This document shows positions 8,099-19,289 of a DNA stretch of 54,237 bases, in pieces (the first letter of the stretch is position 1; every line of letters begins with the position of its first letter). Below the pieces are notes generated by a model. It saw nothing but the letters and a program-made list of their open reading frames with translations, made no database searches and was not told the origin of the DNA. Source of the stretch: Sphingopyxis sp. HIX (lineage in GTDB: Bacteria > Pseudomonadota > Alphaproteobacteria > Sphingomonadales > Sphingomonadaceae); NCBI RefSeq assembly GCF_001468285.1, contig NZ_LNSB01000036.1:1-54237 (forward strand), in the 5' to 3' direction. Both the position numbers and the translations under genes were made by a program.

Positions 8099-9345
8099 GG
8101 CGTCTCTCCTGCGGGTTTCTCGTCGCCGACGCCGTCGGCGGCATATTTGGTGGCGGCGACGTCGCCGATGACATTGCCGAGGGTCCGGAAGATGTCGGGG
8201 AAGGTCTCGACCGCGACGAGCAGCCCGAGCGGCGCGACGGGCACCCCCATCGACACCGCGATCGGCGCGATCGAGGTCACGAAGCTGATCGACCCGGGCA
8301 GGCTGACCGACGACAGCGCCGCCGCCATCGCGACGCCGAGCCCGACCGCCATCTCCCACGGCGTCAGTTCGATGCCGAACAGCCAGGCGACATAGATGAC
8401 GACCGCCAGATTGAACGCCGGGCTGGTGAAACGGAACAGCGCGACCGCGAGCGGCAGCACGATATCGGCCTTTTTCGGATCGACGCCGAGCTCCTCCGAC
8501 GATTTGAGCATTGCGGGCAGGCTCGCGAGCGAGCTTTGCGTGCTGACCGCGACCGCCAGCGTCGGCACCATCGCGCGCAGGAAGCGCGGCGGCGCGATGC
8601 CGACCACGAACCAGGCGAGCAAAAGGCCGAGGATGAGGCAGCAGATGCCGATCCCGACCAGGATCAGCACATAATGAATCAGTCCGCCGAACGCCGCGAC
8701 CCCCGCCTTGACCGCGAGCGCATAGCCGAGCGCGAAGACGCCAATCGGCGCGAGCGCGAGCACCCAGCCGATGACGATCAGCATCGCGTCGCCCAGCGCC
8801 TTGAACAGCCCCGACAAGGTTGCGCGCTGCGGCGCCTCGAGCTTGGTGATCGCGAAGGCGAAGATCGTCGTGAAGACGATCAGCGGCAGGATCGCGGTCT
8901 CGGCTGCGGCGGCGATCGGGTTGGTCGGGATCAGCGAGAGCAGGAAGTCGCCGAAGGTCGGCGAAGGCCCTGCCTCGGCCGTGCCGCCGAGCCCGTGGCG
9001 CAGCGCCTCGGCGGCGCTCGCCGAGAGCGGGAAGAGCTTGAGCAGCAGTGGCGTCATCAGCACCGACATCAGCCCCGAGAGGAAGATCGCGCCGAGGAAG
9101 ATCGCCACCGACCGCGCCGCGAGCCGGCCCGCGCGCGCGGCGTCGGCGGTCGCGGTGATGCCGGTGATCAAAAGCGCGACGACCAGCGGCACGATCGTCA
9201 TCTTGAGCGCGTTGAGCCAGAGTAGGCCGATCGGTTCGACGAAGGGCAGGATGGCGGTCGCGGTATCGAGCGACACGCTCTCGATCGCGATCCCCAGCAG
9301 CATGCCGGCGACCAGCGCCGAAAGGATGAACCAGGCGGATTTCAA
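8095..9345 (-). CDS. Dicarboxylate/amino acid:cation symporter (SLC1/DAACS family)
   Basis: A 416-residue inner-membrane transporter. It has the serine-rich re-entrant hairpin AVSTQSSLASLPAMLKSS, the family segment FRFTSPAFNLAVVIYVAWLFG, and the second hairpin SLPGSISFVTSIAPIAVSMG. The family co-transports glutamate, aspartate or C4-dicarboxylates with sodium or protons, acting as trimers. Several usual substrate-binding residues of GltPh-like proteins look altered (for example STQSS), so the substrate is open. It is the first gene of a two-gene leftward operon with the aldo/keto reductase. Confidence 0.9.
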   Translation of the reverse strand: MKSAWFILSALVAGMLLGIAIESVSLDTATAILPFVEPIGLLWLNALKMTIVPLVVALLITGITATADAARAGRLAARSVAIFLGAIFLSGLMSVLMTPLLLKLFPLSASAAEALRHGLGGTAEAGPSPTFGDFLLSLIPTNPIAAAAETAILPLIVFTTIFAFAITKLEAPQRATLSGLFKALGDAMLIVIGWVLALAPIGVFALGYALAVKAGVAAFGGLIHYVLILVGIGICCLILGLLLAWFVVGIAPPRFLRAMVPTLAVAVSTQSSLASLPAMLKSSEELGVDPKKADIVLPLAVALFRFTSPAFNLAVVIYVAWLFGIELTPWEMAVGLGVAMAAALSSVSLPGSISFVTSIAPIAVSMGVPVAPLGLLVAVETFPDIFRTLGNVIGDVAATKYAADGVGDEKPAGETP

Positions 9346-9401
9346 GTTGGATTCTCCCGGCGTTTCTTATGGCCTGCTTGCCAAGCAAATATGGGTGACT
9401 T

Positions 9402-9453
9402 AGAGCACCTCCCATCAGAAACGGGAACCGGTTTTTGGGCCGGGAAGTGCTCC
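9402..9453. repeat. Palindromic intergenic element with GGGAACCGGTTTTT core
   Basis: GAGCAC (9403-9408) pairs with GTGCTC (9447-9452), extended by CTCCC/GGGAA, around the core CGGGAACCGGTTTTTGG. Elements with this core are widespread in alphaproteobacteria. It sits between the divergent symporter and glmM genes; whether it affects their promoters is unknown. Confidence 0.65.
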
Positions 9454-9512
9454 GCGAGGGCCATCCCTTGGACGTCGGGGTAGGTCGCTCCGGCTTATTG
9501 AGCAGAGGTGGC

Positions 9513-10849
<1,337 letters not shown>

Positions 10850-10850
<1 letters not shown>

Positions 10851-11074
10851 TGTTGGAAATGCGTCCCGATTGCGAAAAATGCGGCAAGGATCTGCCCGCC
10901 GACGTGCACGGCGCGTTCATCTGCTCGTTCGAGTGCACCTTCTGCGCCAATTGCGCCGACCGGCTCGACGAGCGTTGTCCCAATTGCGGCGGCGACCTGC
11001 TCGACCGGCCGCTGCGCGAAGGCGCGGCGCTGCATAAATTCCCCGCCTCGACGGAGCGGAAGTTCAAGCGTTGA
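10850..11074 (+). CDS. DUF1272 zinc-ribbon protein
   Basis: A 74-residue protein whose whole length is a cysteine-rich domain: [27 protein letters not shown] and CPNCGGDLL give the CxxC, C-C-CxxC and CxxC pattern of DUF1272. It probably binds one or two zinc ions. No function is established. Its ATG overlaps the glmM stop by one base (TAATG), and its own stop overlaps the TTG start of the thiD fusion, so it is embedded in the housekeeping operon. Confidence 0.92.
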
Positions 11075-12246
11075 CCGCACGCGTCCTGATCGTCGCCGGC
11101 TCCGACAGCGGGGGCGGGGCGGGAATCCAGGCCGATATCAAGACGGTCACGATGCTCGGCGGCCATGCGATGACCGCGATCACCGCGATCACCGCGCAGA
11201 ATACGCTGGGCGTCGAGGCCGTCCACGCGATCCCGACCGAGATGGTGACGCAGCAGATGCGCAGCGTCGCCGAGGATATCGGGGCCGATGCGGTCAAGAT
11301 CGGCATGCTCGGCGGCGCCGACAATGCGATGGCGGTCGCCGAGGAGATGATCTCCGGCGTCTATGGCGAGGCCTTCGTCTTCGACCCCGTGATGATCGCG
11401 ACGAGCGGCGCGGTGCTCGCCGATCCGAAGACCATCGATGCTATGGAATTGCTCGCCAATCTGAGCACCGTCGTGACGCCGAACCTGCCCGAACTCGCCG
11501 CGCTGTGCGGCCGGGTAAACCTTGCCGACGACGCGATCGAGGGCGAGGCGGTGGCCTATGCGCAAAAGGTCAACGCGGCGGTGCTGGTCAAAGGCGGGCA
11601 TGGCGCGGGCGAGACGATCACCGACCGGCTGGTCACCGAACATGGCACGATCGCGCTGTGGGAGGCGCCGCGCATCGACACGCGCAGCACCCATGGCACC
11701 GGCTGCACGCTGGCGAGCGCGATCGCCGCGGGGCTGGCGCAGGGCATGCCGCTCGAGCCCGCAGTGGCGCGCGCGCGCGATTTCGTGCGGCTGTCTTTGC
11801 TCGACGCGCCGGGGCTGGGGCAGGGGCATGGCCCGATGGGGCAGCAGGCGGTGCGCAACGACGGCCTGTTTACCGGCCCCGCGCTCAACCAGATCACCTT
11901 GCCCGCGAGCGACTATGCGGCTTCGGTCGCCTTCTACAAGCAGATGGGGCTGACGCAGATCGTCGACAGCCCCGGCAATGGTTATGCGCGCTTCGAGGCT
12001 GTGAACGGCGTGACCTTGTCGATCCATGTCGGCAACGGCGCGGCGGGCGGCGCGACCGTCTATCTGGAGAGCGGGGCGCTCGACGCGTGGGTTGCCTATC
12101 TCGCGCGCCGCGGCGTGCGCTTCGACCAGATGCCCGCCGACGAGGACTGGGGCTGGCGCGAGGCGAGGCTGACCGATCCCGCGGGCAACCTGCTGTGCCT
12201 GTATCAGGCGGGCGAATATCGGAGATATCCGCCGTGGCGCATATGA
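11071..12246 (+). CDS. thiD: ThiD (HMP/HMP-P kinase) fused to a C-terminal VOC/glyoxalase-like domain
   Basis: A 391-residue chimera in one uninterrupted frame. Residues 1-265 are a complete Thi[19 protein letters not shown] substrate loop, [24 protein letters not shown], and the anion hole [12 protein letters not shown]. It phosphorylates hydroxymethylpyrimidine twice for thiamine synthesis. After FTGPALNQ, residues 275-391 follow the VOC pattern ([40 protein letters not shown]). The usual first metal ligand (His) is Gln here and the last (Glu) is missing, so this domain is unlikely to be a standard metalloenzyme. The start is TTG at 11071, overlapping the previous stop (TTGA). No frameshift was needed to join the domains. 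Confidence 0.88.
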   Translation: MTARVLIVAGSDSGGGAGIQADIKTVTMLGGHAMTAITAITAQNTLGVEAVHAIPTEMVTQQMRSVAEDIGADAVKIGMLGGADNAMAVAEEMISGVYGEAFVFDPVMIATSGAVLADPKTIDAMELLANLSTVVTPNLPELAALCGRVNLADDAIEGEAVAYAQKVNAAVLVKGGHGAGETITDRLVTEHGTIALWEAPRIDTRSTHGTGCTLASAIAAGLAQGMPLEPAVARARDFVRLSLLDAPGLGQGHGPMGQQAVRNDGLFTGPALNQITLPASDYAASVAFYKQMGLTQIVDSPGNGYARFEAVNGVTLSIHVGNGAAGGATVYLESGALDAWVAYLARRGVRFDQMPADEDWGWREARLTDPAGNLLCLYQAGEYRRYPPWRI

Positions 12247-12797
12247 TCGTCGGTGTCGACGAAGCCGGGCGCGGGCCGCTCGCGGGGCCGGTCGTCGCGG
12301 CGGCGGTGCTGCTCTGCGAGGGGGGCATCCTCGGCCTCGACGACAGCAAGAAGCTGACCGCCAAGCGCCGCGGCGAGCTCGAGATCGAGATCAAGGCGCG
12401 TTGCCGCTGGGGCGTCGGCGAGGCGAGCGTCGCCGAGATCGACCGCATCAACATATTGCAGGCGACCTTCCTCGCGATGACGCGCGCGGTCGAGGCGCTC
12501 GGCGTCGAGCCCGCCGAAGTGCTCGTCGACGGCAATCGGTTGCCGCGCTGGCGCTACACCGCGCGCGCGATCATCGGCGGCGACGCGTCGCACGCGTGCA
12601 TTTCGGCGGCGTCGATCCTCGCCAAGGAGCATCGCGACCGCTTCATGGTCGCGGCGGCGCGCGATTTTCCGCACTTCGGCTGGGAAACCAACATGGGTTA
12701 TGGTACCGCCCACCATCTCGCGGCGCTGCGCCAGCACGGCCCCACGCCGCTCCATCGGACCAGTTTTGCCCCGGTCGCACAAATGCAGCTGGTCTGA
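12234..12797 (+). CDS. rnhB: Ribonuclease HII
   Basis: About 187 residues covering all RNase HII motifs: [16 protein letters not shown] (first catalytic Asp-Glu), [20 protein letters not shown] (Asp), [19 protein letters not shown] (Asp) and [13 protein letters not shown]. It removes ribonucleotides and RNA primers from DNA. I prefer the GTG at 12234 because GGAGAT lies about 9 nt upstream. The ATG at 12243 overlaps the thiD stop (ATGA) but is 18 nt from that site; it would shorten the protein by three residues. Confidence 0.95.
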   Translation: MAHMIVGVDEAGRGPLAGPVVAAAVLLCEGGILGLDDSKKLTAKRRGELEIEIKARCRWGVGEASVAEIDRINILQATFLAMTRAVEALGVEPAEVLVDGNRLPRWRYTARAIIGGDASHACISAASILAKEHRDRFMVAAARDFPHFGWETNMGYGTAHHLAALRQHGPTPLHRTSFAPVAQMQLV

Positions 12798-12813
12798 TCA
12801 AGGGGAGACGGCG

Positions 12814-13710
12814 ATGCGCAGCGGGTTCACGGCCGACGACGTCGGCGCGCAGACGGGCCGCCGCTTCCTTGTCACCGGTGCCAATGCCGGGCTGGGGTTC
12901 GAAGTCACGCGCGTGCTCGCGGCGCGTGGCGCACATGTCGTGCTGGCGTGCCGCGACGCCGACAAGGCTGAGGCGGCGATGCACCGGATCCGCGCCGATG
13001 TGCCCGCGGCCGACCTGTCGTTCCAGCCGCTAGACCTCGCCGATCTCGATCGGGTGAAGGATACGGCGCAGGCGGTGCTCGCCGGGCCGCGGATCGACGT
13101 GCTGATCAACAATGCCGGGGTGATGATCCCGCCCAAGACGCTCACGAAGCAAGGCTATGAGCTGCAATTCGGGGTCAACCACCTCGGCACCTTCGCCTTC
13201 ACCGGCCTCATCCACCCCCATGTCGACGACCGTATCGTGATCACGAGCAGTATCGCGCACAAGGACGGCGCGATCGACTTCAGCGACCTGTCGGCGCGCC
13301 GCAGCTATCATAAATGGCCGCGCTACCAGGCGAGCAAGCTCGCGAACCTGCTCCATATGTTCGAGCTCGACCGGCGGCTGGGCGCTGCAGGGCGCGCGAC
13401 GCAGGCGATCGGCTGCCATCCCGGGGTCGCGCTCACCGAACTGACGCGCCATCTGCCGCTGCCGCTCCGCACGATGACGCCGCTCGCCGGGCCCTTCTTC
13501 AACAGCGCGGCGCAGGGCGCTTGGCCGACCTTGCAGGCCGCGACGGGGGCGAATGTGCAGGGCGGCGACTATCTGGGGCCGCAGGGGCTCGGCGAGATCA
13601 CGGGACGCTCGGGTCCGGCAAGGGCGACGCGCACCGCGCGCGACCCCAAGCTCGCGAAGGAACTGTGGGAGCGGTCGGTCGAACTGACGGGCGTCGATCC
13701 CGGACTCTGA
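12814..13710 (+). CDS. Short-chain dehydrogenase/reductase
   Basis: A 298-residue classical SDR. TGANAGLGFEVTRVLAARGA is the glycine-rich nucleotide-binding turn, LINNAGVMIPP the structural NAG motif, ITSSI the catalytic Ser region, and YQASK the YxxxK catalytic pair. The layout resembles retinol-dehydrogenase/WWOX-like SDRs. The substrate is unknown. AGGGGAG lies 6 nt before the ATG. It separates rnhB from ccrM, and a GACTC motif overlaps its last codons. Confidence 0.9.
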   Translation: MRSGFTADDVGAQTGRRFLVTGANAGLGFEVTRVLAARGAHVVLACRDADKAEAAMHRIRADVPAADLSFQPLDLADLDRVKDTAQAVLAGPRIDVLINNAGVMIPPKTLTKQGYELQFGVNHLGTFAFTGLIHPHVDDRIVITSSIAHKDGAIDFSDLSARRSYHKWPRYQASKLANLLHMFELDRRLGAAGRATQAIGCHPGVALTELTRHLPLPLRTMTPLAGPFFNSAAQGAWPTLQAATGANVQGGDYLGPQGLGEITGRSGPARATRTARDPKLAKELWERSVELTGVDPGL

Positions 13711-15066
<1,356 letters not shown>

Positions 15067-15067
<1 letters not shown>

Positions 15068-16197
15068 TGTTTGCACCACTGACCAAGCCCGACCTCGGCA
15101 GCGCGTCGCCCGACGCGCGGCTCTATTGCCGCCCGACCTGCTTCGTCGATCGTCCGCACGAGCTCGATGATGCCTGCCTGCGCATCGCCGATACGATGGT
15201 CTGGTTCGCCGCGTGGCACGTCAGCCTGCGCGACGCGGGCGTGGTCAAATCGGCCATCGTCACTGTCCCCGAATTCGCCGACTGGGTCGCGGCGATGCCC
15301 GATCATCTCGTCGAGATGGCGGGCCGTCAGCGCGCCGGGGTCCTCCGCCCGCGCGGCGCGCTCCAGCTCGGCGAGCGGGTGGTGCGGCTGAATGAGCCCC
15401 AATTGATGGGCATCCTCAACGTCACCCCCGACAGCTTTTCCGACGGCGGCAAGCATGTCGACAGCGTCGCCGCGATCGACGCAGGCTTCGCGCTCGCCTC
15501 GGCAGGCGCGGCGATCATCGATGTCGGCGGGGAATCGACCCGCCCCGGCGCGCCGCTGATCTGGGAAGGCGACGAGATCCAGCGGATCGAGGGCGTCGTG
15601 TCGGGGCTCGCGAAGGGCGGCGTCGCGGTGTCGATCGACACACGCAAGGCCGCGGTGATGGAGACGGCGCTCGCCGCGGGCGCGACGATCGTCAACGATA
15701 TCTCGGCGCTGCGCTACGACGACCATGCGATGGAGGTCGTCGCGGCCGCCGGTTGCCCAGTGGTGCTGATGCATGCCCCCGCGGCGAAGAGCGACCCGCA
15801 CGAGGGCGGCGGCTACGACCACGTTCTCTTCGACGTCTACGACCTGCTCGCCGAGCGCGTCGCGGCGTGCATCGCGGGCGGCATCGATCCGGCAAGGATC
15901 ATCGTCGACCCTGGCCTCGGCTTCGGCAAGGGGGTCGGCGATAATCTCGCGTTGATCAACGGCCTCGCGCTGCTCCACACATTGGGCTGCCCGATCCTGT
16001 TCGGCGCGAGCCGCAAGCGCATGATCGGCGCGCTCGACAACGAAGCCCCCGCCGATCAGCGGCTCGGCGGCACCGTGGCGCTGCACTATCAGGCAGCCGC
16101 GCAAGGCGCACAGCTGCTCCGCGTCCACGACATCGCCGAAAACCGGCAGGCGCTGCGCGTGTGGCGCGGGCTACGAGATGCGGCGCTGACGGCCTGA
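15067..16197 (+). CDS. folP: Dihydropteroate synthase with N-terminal extension
   Basis: 376 residues. The catalytic barrel starts at Met114 with MGILNVTPDSFSDGGKH and continues with GGESTRPGAP, SIDTRKAAVM, IVNDISALR, VVDPGLGFGKG (here IVDPGLGFGKG) and GASRKRMIG. It joins pterin pyrophosphate to p-aminobenzoate in folate synthesis and is the sulfonamide target. The first 110 or so residues (CRPTCFVDRP...VVWFAAWHV-like) are not part of the usual 270-280-residue enzyme and I do not recognise a domain there. The start overlaps the ccrM stop, so its translation is coupled to the methylase. Confidence 0.94.
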
Positions 16198-16220
16198 CCG
16201 GAGAGACCAGACCACCACTC

Positions 16221-16300
16221 CCGTTCGTGTCGAGCGAAGTCGAGACACGCATGGGACGCGCAACGCGTCGGGGTGTCTCGACTTCGCTCGACACGAACGG
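16221..16300. repeat. Perfect 28-bp inverted repeat, CCGTTCGTGTCGAG family
   Basis: The arms 16221-16248 and 16273-16300 are exact reverse complements, beginning CCGTTCGTGTCGAGCGAAG and separated by 24 bp. The same 28-bp arms occur at 48711-48788. It lies between convergent folP and arsR-like genes and could form a strong RNA hairpin for both. Confidence 0.9.
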
Positions 16301-16312
16301 ACTTAGGAGCGG

Positions 16313-16672
16313 TCAGAGCTTCGACGTCGTAACGATCCGCCCCTGCAACAGCCTTTTCTTCTTCCCCCGCGCCACCTCGGTCGCCAGCGCCTCGAGCCGG
16401 GGTTCCCACGTCCGCCGAAACCGCGAGACCCAAGCGTCGACCTCGTCGAAACGCTCTGGCGCCACCACATACAGCCGCTGCCGCCCCGCCGCGCGTGCGG
16501 TCGCGAAGCCGCTGTCGCGCAAGATGCGCAGGTGCTGCGACACTGCGGGCTGCGAGATACCGAACTCGTCCGAAATCACCGCGACGATCGCGCCCGAACT
16601 CAGCTCGGCGTCGGCGAGCAGTTCGAGGATGCGCCGTCGTACGGGGTCGCTGAGGATATCGAAGGCGTGCAT
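16313..16672 (-). CDS. ArsR-type winged-helix regulator
   Basis: A 119-residue helix-turn-helix protein. MHAFDILSDPVRRRILELLAD opens the fold and FGISQPAVSQHLRILRDSGF is the recognition helix, followed by the AAGRQRLYVV wing. No metal-binding cysteine motif is present, as usual for ArsR proteins paired with SRPBCC proteins. I set the start at 16672 because the longer frame would run into the upstream SRPBCC gene, which ends 7 bp away. It is the second gene of the pair, the reverse of the usual order, and probably represses its own operon. Confidence 0.88.
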   Translation of the reverse strand: MHAFDILSDPVRRRILELLADAELSSGAIVAVISDEFGISQPAVSQHLRILRDSGFATARAAGRQRLYVVAPERFDEVDAWVSRFRRTWEPRLEALATEVARGKKKRLLQGRIVTTSKL

Positions 16673-16679
16673 CAGCGCG

Positions 16680-17333
16680 TCATTCGGGCGCTGCGGCGCC
16701 GGTGTAGAAGGCGGTCGTGCTCGCACCCGCGCGGGTCGCGGCGTCCTCTGCGGTGCCATAGGCGATCGATGCCGCGGTCCAGCCGTGGCTGCTCGTCGTC
16801 GCGAAAGCCTTGCCTTCATCGCTCAGGGGCCAGCTCTCTTCGGCGAAGCGCTCTTGCACAGGCTCGCCGGTTTCGAGGTGCCAGGCTAGGCCTAGCAGCG
16901 ACAGGTCCCAGCCGACGCCGACCGCGCCGGGGCCGAAGCGGTCCCAGAATTCCTCGGACTTGTCGTCGAGCGGCGCAATGTGGCGCAGCGTCAGCCGCGT
17001 GGCCTCGCCCGCTTCGGCCAGCTCGACCTCGACCCAGCTCATCCCGCCGCCGAATTCCCAGGTCAGCGCGAAGCGGCGCGGCGGGTCGCAGGCGGTGACG
17101 GTGCCGCCCGCATTGCCCTTGATCTGGTAGCGCCCGCCGAGTTCCAGATCGCCCTCGACCGGCGCGAACCAGCGCGGGATGCGCGTCTTGTCGGTGATCG
17201 CGTCCCACAGGTCGTCGATGTCTGTCGCATAGTCGCGCGTCGCGACCACGGCGCGCGCGGGCTGGCCCTCGTGGGAGACATCCTCGACCTTGCGGACGAC
17301 CATTTGGGCTTGGGCGGCGGTATCGAACGGCAT
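16680..17333 (-). CDS. SRPBCC (AHSA1/START-like) domain protein
   Basis: 217 residues. The AHSA1-like cavity domain is seen in ATDIDDLWDAITDKTRIPRWFAPVEGDLELGGRYQIKG, VTACDPPRRFALTWEF and TRLTLRHIAPLDDKSEEFWDRFGPGAVGVGWD. The last 50 residues (SDEGKAFATTSSHGWTAASI) are a conserved extension of this subgroup. Proteins of this type with an ArsR partner may bind hydrophobic ligands; none has an assigned reaction here. It is the promoter-proximal gene of the pair. Confidence 0.87.
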   Translation of the reverse strand: MPFDTAAQAQMVVRKVEDVSHEGQPARAVVATRDYATDIDDLWDAITDKTRIPRWFAPVEGDLELGGRYQIKGNAGGTVTACDPPRRFALTWEFGGGMSWVEVELAEAGEATRLTLRHIAPLDDKSEEFWDRFGPGAVGVGWDLSLLGLAWHLETGEPVQERFAEESWPLSDEGKAFATTSSHGWTAASIAYGTAEDAATRAGASTTAFYTGAAAPE

Positions 17334-17401
17334 GTGACTCTCCTGATCTGTGTCAGGCGAGTCGTATAAGTTGTAAATTATATAAGTCGAGTCTTATGCG
17401 A
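17334..17401 (-). promoter_or_regulatory. Promoter/operator region of the SRPBCC-ArsR pair
   Basis: The minus strand has TATAAT at 17382-17377. Two direct repeats of TATAAGT (17365-17371 and 17381-17387) flank the -10 and are a plausible ArsR operator. GANTC sites occur at 17336, 17359 and 17389. A good -35 is not evident; it would overlap the end of the next gene. Confidence 0.5.
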
Positions 17402-18838
17402 TCAGGCGGCGGTGTCGATCCCGAGGTCGCTCAGCTTGCGGTACAGCGTCGAGCGCCCAATCCCCAGCCGGCGCGCAACTTCGCTCATCCGGCCGCGATA
17501 ATGACCGATCGCGAGACGGATCACATCCGCCTCGATCTCTTCGAGCGGGCGGAGATTGCCGTCGGGCAAGTAGAGCGTGACCCCGATCGCTTCGCCGTTG
17601 ATCGCGATCTCGCCCTGGCCCGCGGCCATGCTGCTGCCGCCGAGCGCGCCCTCGATCGCCCGGAAATCGGCGCTGGTGAGCACGTCGGTCTCGCTCGCGA
17701 CGGCGGCGCGGAACAGCACGTCCTGGAGCTGCCGGACATTGCCCGGCCAGGCGTAAGCGGCGAGCAGGCGCAGCGCGTCGTCGGTCACGCCGATCGGCCC
17801 CATGCCCGGCAGCCCGCCGATGCGCGCGAGCAGATGCCGCGCGAGCGGGCCGACGTCGCCGCGGCGCTCCGAAAGCGAGGGCAGGGTGAATTGCGCGCTC
17901 GACAGCGCGTAGAACAGATCCTCGCGGAAGTGCCCTGCCTCGATCAGCTTGTCGAGCGGGCTGGCGCTTGTCGCGATGATGCGCACGTCGACGCTCTGGC
18001 GGATCGTGCCGCCGATCATCTGGACCTCGCCCGAATTCAGGAATTCGACGAGCTTGGCCTGCGTCTCGAGCGGGATGCATTCGACATGATCGATGATGAT
18101 GCTGCCGCCATCGGCCTGCACCAGGCGACCGACCTGCCGATCGAAGGCGCCCGGAAAGGCGCCGCGTTCGTGGCCGAAGAGCCCCGATCCGATCAGCCCC
18201 GGCGACACCGCCGAGCAATCGACCATCACCAGCGCGCCGCGCGCCCGCGGGGATGCGCTGTGGATCGCGCGCGCGAAGACTTCCTTACCGGTGCCGGGCT
18301 TGCCGTTGATCATCACCGGCACGCGCGCACGCGCGGCCTTGGCGGCGATCGCCAATGCGCTGCGGAAATTGGGCGACGAGCCGATGATTTCCTCGAAGGC
18401 CAGCGGCGCGCGCAATTTTTCGGTGAGCGGGCGCAGTTCGCCCTGCGGGCCGCTCTGGGTCGTGATGCGGTCGAGCGCGCTGAGCAGGCGGTCGGGGGCG
18501 ATCGGCTTCTGCACGAAGTCGGTGGCGCCGGCGCGCATCGCGGCGACCGCCACCTCGACCCCGTTGCGCATCGTGATCACGATCAGCGGCAGCGCGGGGC
18601 GCCAGCGGCGCAGTTCGGCGACGAATTCGGCGATGTCCATGCCCGGCGCGCCCTGGTCGACGAGCACCGCATCGAGCGCCATGCCTTCCTGCGTGCCCAG
18701 CTTGGCGAGCGCGGTGTCGGTGTCGGCCGCGGTGACGCTGCGCCAGCCGCCGCGCGAGACGAGCGCCGACAGGAAGCGCTGCTGCGCCGGTTCGCTGTCG
18801 ACGATCATCACCATCCGTGTGTCGCGCGCGCTAGCCAT
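17402..18838 (-). CDS. NtrC-type response regulator with degenerate AAA+ motifs
   Basis: 478 residues in three domains. Receiver (about 10-125): VMIVDSEP, acceptor Asp in DAVLVDQGAPGMD, and Lys in FVQKPI, apparently functional. AAA+ (about 150-385): Walker A NGKPGTGKE is good, but the sigma-54 contact loop GAFTGA reads GAFPGA, and the Walker B DE pair reads IIIDHVECIP, with His in place of the catalytic Glu. The C-terminal Fis-type helix-turn-helix is MSEVARRLGIGRSTLYRKL. The protein can probably bind DNA and be phosphorylated but is unlikely to be a normal sigma-54 activating ATPase. The ATG at 18838 starts just before the receiver; a frame 21 codons longer is possible. Confidence 0.88.
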   Translation of the reverse strand: MASARDTRMVMIVDSEPAQQRFLSALVSRGGWRSVTAADTDTALAKLGTQEGMALDAVLVDQGAPGMDIAEFVAELRRWRPALPLIVITMRNGVEVAVAAMRAGATDFVQKPIAPDRLLSALDRITTQSGPQGELRPLTEKLRAPLAFEEIIGSSPNFRSALAIAAKAARARVPVMINGKPGTGKEVFARAIHSASPRARGALVMVDCSAVSPGLIGSGLFGHERGAFPGAFDRQVGRLVQADGGSIIIDHVECIPLETQAKLVEFLNSGEVQMIGGTIRQSVDVRIIATSASPLDKLIEAGHFREDLFYALSSAQFTLPSLSERRGDVGPLARHLLARIGGLPGMGPIGVTDDALRLLAAYAWPGNVRQLQDVLFRAAVASETDVLTSADFRAIEGALGGSSMAAGQGEIAINGEAIGVTLYLPDGNLRPLEEIEADVIRLAIGHYRGRMSEVARRLGIGRSTLYRKLSDLGIDTAA

Positions 18839-19037
18839 CGCCGTGTTTTGACCCCCGATTGGCCGCGGTTTTCCGTGGCCTGTTCCGCTTTGAACCAACA
18901 ATCTACGTCAAAGGGGTAAAGGGGCGATTAAGCGGAGCGCGTCCTCGCGGCGCGCCCCGGCCACGCAAAACCTTCTATTGAGCATCGCCGGACGCATGGC
19001 TAAGACCGGCGCGAAGGCCGATTCTGGGCTAAAAGAC
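18839..19037. other. Intergenic region without a supported gene
   Basis: This gap between divergent genes should contain the promoter of the NtrC-type regulator (leftward). A short inverted repeat GGCCGCGG/CCGTGGCC surrounds 18862-18880. I see no convincing -35/-10 pair, no riboswitch and no conserved small ORF. Together with the adjacent repeat the gene-free stretch is 321 bp. Confidence 0.4.
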
Positions 19038-19134
19038 AATGTCGCCCCCGCGAAGGCGGAGGCCGCTGTCGTCCCGGAACCGAAGGAACTGGTTAGACCT
19101 TATGACGGCCCCCGCCTCCGCGGGGGCGACGTTG
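19038..19134. repeat. Inverted repeat, GTCGCCCCCGCG family
   Basis: An arm of about 29 bp starting CAATGTCGCCCCCGCG (19038) pairs with one ending CGCGGGGGCGACGTTG (19134) with a few mismatches, around a 38-bp spacer. It is a typical mobile-looking palindrome of sphingomonads and makes a 66-codon plus-strand frame here that I do not consider a gene. Confidence 0.75.
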
Positions 19135-19159
19135 TGGGTGAGGCAAAGGGGAAGAAGCC

Positions 19160-19279
19160 ATGGCACAGCAGGAAATGAAGGCAGCGAACGAAACCTACAC
19201 GGGTTTCCTGAGCCTGCTCAAGGTCGGGTCGGTCCTGACCGCGATCGTGACCGTTTTCGTCGTCCTCATCATCTCCTGA
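19160..19279 (+). CDS. aa3-type cytochrome c oxidase subunit IV (39 aa)
   Basis: A tiny protein, MAQQEMKAANETYTGFLSLL followed by a single hydrophobic helix (KVGSVLTAIVTVFVVLIIS). This matches the short bacterial subunit IV of aa3 oxidases: a charged N-terminus with conserved Ala-x-x-Thr-Y-x-x-F and one transmembrane segment. GGGGAAG lies 5 nt before the ATG. In sphingomonads the gene commonly precedes the transhydrogenase genes, as here (10 bp before pntAA), rather than the oxidase operon. Confidence 0.88.
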   Translation: MAQQEMKAANETYTGFLSLLKVGSVLTAIVTVFVVLIIS

Positions 19280-19289
19280 CCGGACCGGC

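Noticed and set aside
12243..12245. ATG at 12243 as the rnhB start
   Set aside because: Not excluded, but the GGAGAT site fits the GTG at 12234 better; the difference is three residues.
18978..19178. A 66-codon plus-strand ORF before the oxidase subunit IV gene
   Set aside because: Most of it is the palindromic repeat at 19038-19134 and it overlaps the better-supported 39-residue gene.
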